From IMG/VR virus record IMGVR_UViG_3300005355_000014, positions 1 through 32,834 of that record: 32,834 bases of DNA. The stretch is one strand, 5' to 3'. Numbering within the stretch: position 1 is the stretch's first letter; every line of letters begins with the position of its first letter. The translations under genes were made by a program, and so were the position numbers. The DNA comes from a virus. Below, in pieces: positions 1 to 5,979 of the stretch. Below the pieces are notes generated by a model, which was not told the origin of the DNA, did no database searches, and saw nothing but the letters and a program-made list of their open reading frames with translations.

Positions 1-118
1 TGTGCCGGGTGTCTACGAGGTGCAGTATTGGGTAGGCAGCGTGCCAGGAGGTTCGTCCACCACGCTTCCCGCGGACGTGACTACCTTATTGGCGCCATAC
101 AAGGACGTCGGTGTGTGA
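1..118 (+). CDS. C-terminal end of an unidentified structural protein (partial)
   Basis: This frame is open from base 2 to the TGA at 116-118 and gives 38 residues beginning VPGVYEVQYWVGS and ending APYKDVGV. The composition looks like the end of a beta-rich phage structural protein. The stop overlaps the next start in a GTGA junction, the usual coupling in this operon. The N-terminal part lies outside the window, so the function cannot be named. By position it could be a capsid, neck or head-tail joining component. A longer reading in the +1 frame from a TTG at 28 overlaps it completely and is less likely to start there. Confidence 0.6.
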   Translation, partial: VPGVYEVQYWVGSVPGGSSTTLPADVTTLLAPYKDVGV

Positions 119-438
119 CGCCGGAAGACTACCATCGCCTTGAGGCGGTGGACTTCGCCATCGCCAACTCCAAGTCGCTCGATGAACTCGTCGGGTATTT
201 AGAAACTGTGGCGCCGGACATGGCGGCTTCCATTGAGGGTAAGTCCCTGATGTCTGCGCGCAGCCCACTTGGCGTGTTGCTGTTTTATGTCCTCGGCGAG
301 TTGTTGGCGTATTCGCTGCAATTGGGGTTCGAGGCGACCGCAGGCTTGGTTGGAATATTCGTGCTAGTCGGCGCCTACGTGATGCGTATTGCGACACGGA
401 CGCCGATCACCGGTCTGTTCCGCACGCGCCAGGTCTGA
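115..438 (+). CDS. Small membrane protein of the neck-gene region, unknown function
   Basis: I start this 107-residue protein at the GTG at 115 rather than the upstream TTG at 28. The GTG has AAGGA about 9 nt upstream and forms a GTGA overlap with the preceding stop. The product begins MTPEDYHRLEAVDFAIANS. Residues about 50-95 hold two hydrophobic stretches (LGVLLFYVLGELLAYSL and ATAGLVGIFVLVGAYVM), so a small inner-membrane protein is likely. The first half is polar and helical. It lies between structural genes but does not look structural, so it may be a passenger gene. I do not recognise the family. Confidence 0.65.
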   Translation: MTPEDYHRLEAVDFAIANSKSLDELVGYLETVAPDMAASIEGKSLMSARSPLGVLLFYVLGELLAYSLQLGFEATAGLVGIFVLVGAYVMRIATRTPITGLFRTRQV

Positions 439-443
439 AAAAG

Positions 444-477
444 CACCGGGGCGGATTCCTGACGGCAAGCCCCGGTG
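444..477. other. Inverted repeat (hairpin) after the membrane-protein gene
   Basis: CACCGGGG at 444-451 is perfectly complementary to CCCCGGTG at 470-477, with an 18-nt loop. It lies 6 nt past the stop of the preceding gene. No T-run follows, so it is not a standard Rho-independent terminator. It could protect an mRNA end or act as a weak attenuator. The remaining 76 nt before the next start contain an AT-rich stretch (TTTATTATACGAAATAT at about 520-536) that could supply a -10 element, but I found no matching -35. Confidence 0.45.
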
Positions 478-553
478 AGTTAGTCAACAACAGAAACGCT
501 CTCTCAGGTGAGGGCGCGGATTTATTATACGAAATATCCACAGGAAGGCAATA

Positions 554-880
554 ATGAATGCTGATGGCTTCTTGCGGATTGTCTCCGGCCGGATGGGGCC
601 GATCCAGACGATCACCCTGCGGCGGCGCAATGCGCCCGACGTCGTAATTCCCGCCTCGGTGCAAATTGGTGGCACCTCCGTGGTCGTTGGCGATGTGCAG
701 CAGACGGCGGATAAGATAATGTGCACCGACCGCGAACTGAAAACCGCCTGGGCTGACGAGCCGAAGCACGGCGACCAGGTGATCTACAGCAACGGTCGCA
801 CGACCATGGTGCAGGGGCGCGCCGAGCCGGTGCAATTCGACGCCGATCGTGTGTTCATCCTACGCTGCTCTGGCGGATGA
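554..880 (+). CDS. Putative neck / head-tail connector protein
   Basis: The 108-residue product starts at ATG 554 behind AGGAAG. It is small and predicted beta-rich (for example ITLRRRNAPDVVIPASVQIGG), with no membrane segment or signal. It sits two genes before the tail terminator, where siphophages encode head-completion or stopper proteins of similar size. The function rests on position and size only, since no motif identifies it. The stop at 878-880 is followed after one base by the start of the permease-like gene. Confidence 0.45.
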   Translation: MNADGFLRIVSGRMGPIQTITLRRRNAPDVVIPASVQIGGTSVVVGDVQQTADKIMCTDRELKTAWADEPKHGDQVIYSNGRTTMVQGRAEPVQFDADRVFILRCSGG

Positions 881-881
881 T

Positions 882-1226
882 ATGCACTGGTTCTCGGCCA
901 CTGCACGCTGGACCGCAGAGCAGCTTGGCCACGCCTACTCGTTCATTGCCGCGCTGCTGTTTGTAATCGTCTGGGCCATCAGTGGACCGTTCTTCCACTG
1001 GTCAGACACCTGGCAACTGATCGCCAACACTGCGACGACGATCATCACCTTCCTTATGGTGTTCCTGCTTCAGCATACTCAGAACCGGGACACCATAGCC
1101 ATGCAGATCAAGATGGATGAACTAATACTTTCGACCAGAGAGGCATCGAACAACCTGGTGCGGATTGAGGATCTGACCGAAAGCGAACTGCGCACCCTGC
1201 GCGAGCGTAGGGCGGGCAGGCCGTGA
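882..1226 (+). CDS. Low-affinity iron permease family (PF04120-like) membrane protein
   Basis: The product is 114 residues from ATG 882; a GTG at 849 in frame would overlap the previous gene by 32 nt and is not preferred. It matches the hallmark pattern of the low-affinity iron permease family: a hydrophobic helix ending WAISGPFF, then SDTWQLIANTATTIITFLMV as the second helix, then QNRDTIAMQIKMDELI. The C-terminal tail (RIEDLTESELRTLRER) is helical and charged, also as in the family. In bacteria this family is short and its transport role is uncertain. A gene of this type inside the head-tail module is unexpected and suggests a host-derived passenger. The stop overlaps the next start (GTGA). 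Confidence 0.8.
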   Translation: MHWFSATARWTAEQLGHAYSFIAALLFVIVWAISGPFFHWSDTWQLIANTATTIITFLMVFLLQHTQNRDTIAMQIKMDELILSTREASNNLVRIEDLTESELRTLRERRAGRP

Positions 1227-1657
1227 GTCCGGAAGTCTGGCTGGACGCGAAGGCGGTCATTGATGCCACGTTGACTGGACTTGCCAGCAATTCGCCACCG
1301 GTCATCATCTTTCCTGAATATCCGAACGAACTGTTCGAGCCACCAGAGCCGATACAGACGTGGCTTTCCATCGACATCGGCGGAGATGTCGCAGAGCCGA
1401 TAGAACTTGGCGGTAAGACATGGGAAGAGACCGGCGCAATATGGTTGCATCTGATGCTACCGATCGGCGACGGAATTGAAAATGGATTGACCTGGCGCAA
1501 GGCATTCTCTGTTGCGTTTCGTGCCGCCATACCAACGGTGCAAGGCTTGTATTATCGCGACCAGTCATTCGATCCGCTCGGTGCGGAAGACGGCGTATGG
1601 CGAAGATTGAGTCTGATAATTCGTTATGAATTTAATGACATACTGATAACCGCTTAG
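1223..1657 (+). CDS. Putative tail terminator / tail completion protein (DUF4128-like)
   Basis: The 144-residue product starts at GTG 1223 in a GTGA overlap. It opens with a helix (VWLDAKAVIDATLTGLASN), followed by a beta region with PIQTWLSIDI and later TGAIWLHLMLPIGDG, and ends RLSLIIRYEFNDILITA. This layout is typical of lambda gpU-like tail terminators and DUF4128 proteins, which cap the tail tube and mediate head joining. Position, directly before the tail-tube region, supports it. The assignment is by pattern and context, without an alignment. Confidence 0.7.
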   Translation: MSPEVWLDAKAVIDATLTGLASNSPPVIIFPEYPNELFEPPEPIQTWLSIDIGGDVAEPIELGGKTWEETGAIWLHLMLPIGDGIENGLTWRKAFSVAFRAAIPTVQGLYYRDQSFDPLGAEDGVWRRLSLIIRYEFNDILITA

Positions 1658-1681
1658 GCCCCTTCCTGGGGCCTTTTCTTT
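1656..1681 (+). terminator. Rho-independent terminator after the tail terminator gene
   Basis: AGGCCCC (1656-1662), loop TTCCT and GGGGCCT (1668-1674) are followed by TTTCTTT. The stem begins inside the stop codon of the upstream gene. The next start is only 30 nt downstream, which leaves no clear room for a separate promoter, so readthrough probably feeds the next gene. The same hairpin and tail recur at 3065-3089. Confidence 0.85.
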
Positions 1682-1710
1682 AACGCACCCCCGGCAAATG
1701 GAGATCCCGC

Positions 1711-3000
1711 ATGAGTGGAACACGCTCGGCACAGGTGCCGACGAAGGACGAATTCGACGCGCTCGCCGCCAAGGTCGACAAGAACACTGCCGACATCGCG
1801 TCGCTCAATACGCGGGTGACCAAGCTCGAGGGTGGCGGTGGCAATTCCCCGTCGAACAAAGTCCCATCGGCTGACGGCACCACGGTCACCAGCACGAGCG
1901 GGCAGATCGTCGACGGTGACCTGCGCACGTTCAAGCTGACCGGAGCTGCAGGCAATTACGTCATCGACGTGGATGGCGTAAAGACCGGCGGCGGCGTGGT
2001 TCGTCTCTATGCCAAGAGCCGCCTCTGCTACCAGGAGAACTCCCACCATAATTGGTGGTATTTGCCGCTAGGGTGTGGCACCGCTCACGACGACAAGTGG
2101 ATCCAGTGCCCGAACCCGACCGGTGAGCAGCCGCCTATTCCACCGCAGCCAAGCGGCGTTCCGCCGATGGCCGCCGAGGTCGGCTACAACAAGCGGACCC
2201 ATGGCCCCCATGTGACCCTCGGGCAGAACTGGTTCGCGGTCCCGGGGGCCTCAAATGGCGTCCGACAAAATTCCGATGGTTCGGTCACCGATCTGGGCCC
2301 GATCAACGGCGGCAACTGGCACTATAATTTCCATTTCGGCACTGAACGTGATGCTGGAGGCGGCAATTTCGGTGGCGTGGCGTTTGGCGGCGGCGGGTAT
2401 TTTGAGATCGTCATGTCGATCCAGGGCAACATCAAGGGGTGGTGCACTCCTGGACAGGGCGACTGCAACGGCTGGCCGGCGTGGTGGTTCGACGCCCTAG
2501 AGGGCGCTTACAAGGACTTTCCTAATCCGCCGTGCAATCCGATGCAGCACATTGAATACGACGCCGCGGAATTCCTGCCAGCGTCCAATCGCGATTATTC
2601 GGCGGGTATTATCCACTGGTCCGATGCGAACAGTCCGCCGGACAGGTTTAATAATAATGCGACAGGCCAGGACTCGAACGTGCATATCGCTAACCAGACC
2701 GACTTTTCCGGCAGGAACAAATTCGGCTGGCTATGGGTCCCGGCGACGAGCACGACACAGGGATATTGCAAGCAATATTACAACGATAAGCAGGTAGGCG
2801 CGACATATACGTGGACGCCTTACACAAGCGGCAGCAAGCCCGGTGATCCCGGCTGCCCTCCTTGGTCGGTGCTCGACATGCAGCATTGCCGGATGATGGT
2901 CGGAACGTGCACGCAGAATCCGCTGACGGTCTACGCCTGCTCCGTCTGGCAGAAGGACGACAGCAAGAACGTTCGCCGTGGCACTCCGCTGCCGGCATGA
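1711..3000 (+). CDS. Putative GH16-like carbohydrate-active virion protein with N-terminal coiled coil
   Basis: This 429-residue protein has three parts. Residues about 10-40 form heptads (DEFDALAAKVDKNTADIAS) that suggest a trimeric or dimeric coiled coil. Residues about 53-138 are one copy of the 95-residue repeat found four times in the large fibre at 11816. Residues 157-429 form a domain clearly homologous to fibre residues 1071-1325. That domain has GH16-type marks: WPAWW at the substrate cleft and EYDAAEF (E282, D284, E287), which fits the ExDx(x)E catalytic signature. It carries eight of the protein's eleven cysteines, whereas the fibre copy of the domain has one. Depolymerase or carbohydrate-binding activity is inference. 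The gene is flanked by twin terminators and sits just before the tail tube gene. RBS GGAG precedes ATG 1711. Confidence 0.7.
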   Translation: MSGTRSAQVPTKDEFDALAAKVDKNTADIASLNTRVTKLEGGGGNSPSNKVPSADGTTVTSTSGQIVDGDLRTFKLTGAAGNYVIDVDGVKTGGGVVRLYAKSRLCYQENSHHNWWYLPLGCGTAHDDKWIQCPNPTGEQPPIPPQPSGVPPMAAEVGYNKRTHGPHVTLGQNWFAVPGASNGVRQNSDGSVTDLGPINGGNWHYNFHFGTERDAGGGNFGGVAFGGGGYFEIVMSIQGNIKGWCTPGQGDCNGWPAWWFDALEGAYKDFPNPPCNPMQHIEYDAAEFLPASNRDYSAGIIHWSDANSPPDRFNNNATGQDSNVHIANQTDFSGRNKFGWLWVPATSTTQGYCKQYYNDKQVGATYTWTPYTSGSKPGDPGCPPWSVLDMQHCRMMVGTCTQNPLTVYACSVWQKDDSKNVRRGTPLPA

Positions 3001-3064
3001 CGTAGACTGCGCGCCTATGGCGGTGTAGTAAGCTAAGGCGCGAACGTGATTGGCTGCAAACCAT

Positions 3065-3089
3065 AGGCCCCATCTGGGGCCTTTTCTTT
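3065..3089 (+). terminator. Rho-independent terminator before the tail tube gene
   Basis: AGGCCCC (3065-3071), loop ATCT and GGGGCCT (3076-3082) are followed by TTTCTTT. Stem and tail are identical to the terminator at 1656-1681 and only the loop differs. The two copies bracket the 429-residue GH16-like gene. I saw no confident promoter in 3001-3064 or in the 86 nt that follow. Confidence 0.85.
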
Positions 3090-3175
3090 GTCTATCTCCT
3101 GGAACCCAAAGTCCTGAAAAGCCGCGTCGCCGACGGCTCATTCGGCAACCTCTCAACAGCTAGGAGACTGGTGCC

Positions 3176-4381
3176 ATGCCGGCGACCACTGGGTATAGCG
3201 CGGCCTTTGAGACCAACAACTCAGCGCTTGCATACAACGTAGAGTCGGTCTGGGGCGTCCCGCAGGGACAGTTTCAGTATATACGTTACCAGAGCACGAC
3301 GCTCGCCGGTCAGCGCACGACGCAGCGTCCGTCGGAAATCACCGCCACCCGTGAAGCCGCCCAGTCGGTTACAACGCAGGTTGCGGCGCAGGGCACCGTC
3401 AACTACGCGTTCTCGGCGACCACGTTCGATGAACTCGTATTCGCCAACGTGCTGCAGGCTGACTGGCAAACTCCGCAGACGATAAACGGCGTGGCAGGCG
3501 ATATTGCTCTGACCGCGTCGTCCGGCGCTGTAACATTGTCGTCCACGACGCCGAACAAGTTTGCGAATATCACCTCTGGTCAGTGGATCCGATTGCTCGG
3601 ATTTACCAACGCGGCGAACAACGGGTTCTGGTTCGTAAGCACCGGTGCGGGAAACAGCCCTGACTTTCTTAATCTTATGGGGCCAAACTCGGCTACCGCA
3701 GTGACCGAAACGCCATCCGGCGCGGCGGCGAAGGTTCGTGCATCTACCATACGCAATGACAAGATCTGCAAGACGTATTTCGTGGAAAAAGCGCTCGACG
3801 CGACGAACATCCTGCAGTATCCCGGTTCGTATGCTACGCGGATGACGTTGAACGGTGGGCTTGGCGCCTTCACCACCGGCACGGTCGACCTGGTGGCTAA
3901 GTCAGAACAGATAGCCACAACGACATCGTCCAGTGGACCCATCCTCGCTGCCCCGACCGGTCGTGTGCTCAGCCCGATCGCCGACTTCGTTGGGGTATTT
4001 TTCAATGGTGTCGCGCTATCTTCAGGCGTCGAGAATTTTACCATCACGGTAGAGAACACCGGGGCGGCCGGTGAATTCGCCATGGGTAGCGCTTCGGCCA
4101 TTGGCATTCTGAGCGGGACACATACCGCAAGCGGCAGTCTAAGAGCGTATGTCAAAGACTTCTCGATGTATAACAACGTCGTCAACGAGACATCAGGTCA
4201 GTTGGCCATCATCGTGAAGGACTCGACGCAGTATGCGTATGCCTTCACCTTCCTCGATGCCAGACTAAACGGCAGCATTGCGATCGGCGGTCCAGGCCAG
4301 GCGGTGATGGCCGACTACACCATAGAAGCCGGTCCGACGGCGCAGAGGACATTCGTCATCGACCGTATGGCAGCATCGTAA
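3176..4381 (+). CDS. Major tail (tube) protein
   Basis: The 401-residue product starts at ATG 3176 behind TAGGAG. It begins with a typical tail-tube arrangement: ALAYNVESVWGVPQ, then a strand with RPSEITATREAAQSVTTQVA and INGxx-type beta segments, resembling Phage_tube_2 family proteins. Such proteins polymerise as rings around the tape measure to make the tail tube. The interior (residues about 105-180, GVAGDIALTASSGAVTLSS and after) looks like an inserted extra domain, and the C-terminal half (ENFTITVENTG and INGSIAIGG-like) returns to the tube fold. Location between tail terminator and assembly chaperones agrees. A strong terminator follows. Confidence 0.82.
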   Translation: MPATTGYSAAFETNNSALAYNVESVWGVPQGQFQYIRYQSTTLAGQRTTQRPSEITATREAAQSVTTQVAAQGTVNYAFSATTFDELVFANVLQADWQTPQTINGVAGDIALTASSGAVTLSSTTPNKFANITSGQWIRLLGFTNAANNGFWFVSTGAGNSPDFLNLMGPNSATAVTETPSGAAAKVRASTIRNDKICKTYFVEKALDATNILQYPGSYATRMTLNGGLGAFTTGTVDLVAKSEQIATTTSSSGPILAAPTGRVLSPIADFVGVFFNGVALSSGVENFTITVENTGAAGEFAMGSASAIGILSGTHTASGSLRAYVKDFSMYNNVVNETSGQLAIIVKDSTQYAYAFTFLDARLNGSIAIGGPGQAVMADYTIEAGPTAQRTFVIDRMAAS

Positions 4382-4390
4382 ACTGGATGG

Positions 4391-4482
4391 CCTGACGGGG
4401 ATGACGTTCGGCTAGCGGCAACTCCCGATGGCTATGGCGGCGCTGTCGCAGTTTCCTCCCAGAGATCGACAGTCCCGTCAGG
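4391..4482 (+). repeat. Long-range 9-bp inverted repeat downstream of the tail tube gene
   Basis: CCTGACGGG at 4391-4399 is perfectly complementary to CCCGTCAGG at 4474-4482. The 74-nt spacer contains no gene. The right arm overlaps by two bases the base of the terminator stem at 4481, so the two helices would stack or compete. It may be part of a structured 3' UTR that stabilises the abundant tube mRNA. Confidence 0.45.
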
Positions 4483-4521
4483 CGCGGTGGCGATCATCAC
4501 TCGCTGCCGCGCCTTTCTTTT
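4481..4521 (+). terminator. Strong Rho-independent terminator between tail tube and chaperone genes
   Basis: GGCGCGGTGGCGA (4481-4493) pairs with TCGCTGCCGCGCC (4501-4513) as a 13-bp stem with two G-U pairs and a 7-nt loop, followed by TTTCTTTT. The next start codon is 12 nt beyond the T-run, so downstream tail genes must be expressed by readthrough or antitermination. This would lower chaperone output relative to the tube protein. Confidence 0.85.
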
Positions 4522-4533
4522 ATGGAGAGACAC

Positions 4534-5010
4534 ATGGAAATAGACGAGTTCGTCACCAGCACGCGTGCGATGAAAGACGGCATGTGGGTGCTGGTCGATG
4601 AGGCCAAATACGGCAACCTGGAAATCTTCGCCTGCGGCTTTACCGACGAGATGATCGACGCGCGGGCTGACCTTGAGTATGCCGCAGCAGACCGTCTCAA
4701 TGTCGACCTCTCCCGCAATGAGAGGCTGCCGAACGCCGAGCAGCGCAAGATCAATGCGACGCTACTGGAACGCTATCTGGTCAAGGACGTGCGGGGATTG
4801 ACCAAGGGTGGCCAGCCGGTGTCGGTCGATGAATTCCACCGATTGATGTATCTGCCAGGATATGAGGCTTTGGCTGGGGCGGCGTGGCAGGCGGCACGGC
4901 GAATTTCCACCACCACAGCGAGCCAGATGGAACAAGCCATGGGAAACTCGCTGAAAGTCTCGACATCGAACTCAAATGGTCAGGGATTCGCCAGCAATTC
5001 ACCGGATTGA
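4534..5010 (+). CDS. Tail assembly chaperone, short form (lambda gpG-like)
   Basis: I start at ATG 4534 (MEIDEFVTSTRAMKDGMW) because GGAGAG lies 5 nt upstream, whereas an ATG at 4522 has no ribosome site. The 158-residue acidic, helical protein has the size and position of lambda gpG-like chaperones, between tube and tape measure. It carries CGFTDEMIDARADLEYAAAD and RYLVKDVRGLTK, typical of proteins that handle the tape measure during tail assembly. Near its 3' end lies a slippery heptamer at 4941-4947, from which ribosomes can enter the overlapping -1 frame. Residues after the slip site are low-complexity (SLKVSTSNSNGQGF), as expected where the short form simply ends. Confidence 0.78.
   Translation: MEIDEFVTSTRAMKDGMWVLVDEAKYGNLEIFACGFTDEMIDARADLEYAAADRLNVDLSRNERLPNAEQRKINATLLERYLVKDVRGLTKGGQPVSVDEFHRLMYLPGYEALAGAAWQAARRISTTTASQMEQAMGNSLKVSTSNSNGQGFASNSPD
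4941..4947 (+). other. Predicted -1 programmed ribosomal frameshift site GGGAAAC
   Basis: The codons ATG GGA AAC at 4939-4947 place the heptamer G GGA AAC in exactly the X XXY YYZ register; lambda uses GGGAAAG in the equivalent gene. Slipping back one base continues as CTC GCT GAA AGT into the -1 frame, which stays open to the stop at 5319-5321. The fused protein would be about 262 residues (138 from the short form plus 124). Tail chaperone pairs of this kind are well known in long-tailed phages. I did not compute a downstream stimulatory structure. Confidence 0.75.
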
Positions 5011-5321
5011 TGCCTGAGGAGGATCTACCGCCCGCTCCGAACGTCAATCCGCGTTATCGTTGGATCTGGCGCGCTTGGCATCGGCTATCGCTTGACCGTC
5101 CGTATTATGGCGGCGGCATGGGGCCTCCGGTGCCGGGCAATATTCCTTGGTGGCAATTAAAACTGTGGGCACAGCATCATGGCCTTACGCGGAGCCAATT
5201 TACGATGTTGGACATATGTGTCCGCAAAATGGACGAGGTCTATCGCACGTGGATACGCGATAAGATGGAAGCCGATCGCAAGGCGCTTGAGTCGCAGAGG
5301 CGGATAGATGGCCCTCGGTGA
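5010..5321 (+). CDS. Tail assembly chaperone, C-terminal (gpT-like) frame
   Basis: This frame encodes the gpT-like half of the predicted gpGT fusion. It contains NVNPRYRWIWRAWHRLSLDR, then GGMGPPVPGNIPWWQLKLWA, LTRSQFTMLDICVRKMD and a basic helix, a pattern seen in tail chaperone extensions (DUF1799-like). The frame is open upstream through 4947. Two routes of expression are possible: -1 frameshifting at 4941-4947, which I favour, or reinitiation at the ATG at 5010 that overlaps the stop as TGATG. The second half of the fusion normally binds tail tube subunits and recruits them to the tape measure. Confidence 0.7.
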   Translation: MPEEDLPPAPNVNPRYRWIWRAWHRLSLDRPYYGGGMGPPVPGNIPWWQLKLWAQHHGLTRSQFTMLDICVRKMDEVYRTWIRDKMEADRKALESQRRIDGPR

Positions 5322-5976
5322 CGGCCTGCGCACGCATCTACTCCGCTTGACGGTGGATGGCGCGCTGTCGCCGAAACAGCTTGGCGTGCTGGTTGGCACA
5401 TACGCCAAGACGCGGCATCAGCAGCTGGTTGAGCAAGAGGCACTCCCGGAAGTCTGGACGCGCTACGTCGATGGCGTGGCGAACGTGCCGGAGACCCAGG
5501 TCAAGATCACCAAGGACCACCCGGGCAAGATTGAATATCGCGGCTCCACGCTCGTCCAGGCGGCGGCGTATGTCTGGCTCATAGCAACCGAGGCTTCGCG
5601 CAATATCCCGCAGCGGCCAAGCCAGTTCCCGGCAGGGACGTTTGCTCAGTCATGGCGTGTCTTTGCCGATGGCCAAGAGGTGACGATCGAGCGCATTCCG
5701 GCGCGCACGACCGAAGTCATCATCGTTAATGTGACGCCGTATTCCAGGTTCCTGGAACAGCATGTGGGCGTGCGCCGCCAACGTCCTGCTTATATGATTT
5801 CTGAAATTGCTTCTCGTGCTGGTAAGCGTAAGTTCGCCGGGCTATCGATCCGCCGACGGTTTGTCACCCTACCTGGTGTGGCTGGGGTTCCATTCGCCGT
5901 TCCGTATCATCTGCAACGACCACCAGGAGGCGAGATGACATATCCGGCTGTCGTCATCGCCAGGTTGGAACACTAA
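5308..5976 (+). CDS. Conserved-position tail protein of unknown function, upstream of the tape measure
   Basis: The 222-residue protein starts at ATG 5308 inside the end of the chaperone gene (14-nt overlap). It is basic and soluble. The N-terminal third is helical (SPKQLGVLVGTYAKTRHQQL). The middle has FAQSWRVFADGQEVTIERIP followed by IVNVTPYSRFLEQHVGVRRQ. A fixed-up 'PYSRFLE' segment of this sort is reminiscent of HK97 gp10-like tail completion proteins, but the similarity is slight. It probably has a tail assembly role by position. Confidence 0.5.
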   Translation: MALGDGLRTHLLRLTVDGALSPKQLGVLVGTYAKTRHQQLVEQEALPEVWTRYVDGVANVPETQVKITKDHPGKIEYRGSTLVQAAAYVWLIATEASRNIPQRPSQFPAGTFAQSWRVFADGQEVTIERIPARTTEVIIVNVTPYSRFLEQHVGVRRQRPAYMISEIASRAGKRKFAGLSIRRRFVTLPGVAGVPFAVPYHLQRPPGGEMTYPAVVIARLEH

Positions 5977-5979
5977 CCG

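Noticed and set aside
407-835. Minus-strand frame over the neck gene
   Set aside because: It lies opposite a well-supported plus gene in a colinear operon and has no start signal.
849-881. Upstream GTG start for the iron permease-like gene
   Set aside because: It would overlap the previous gene by 32 nt and add residues not seen in the family. ATG 882 gives the family-like N-terminus.
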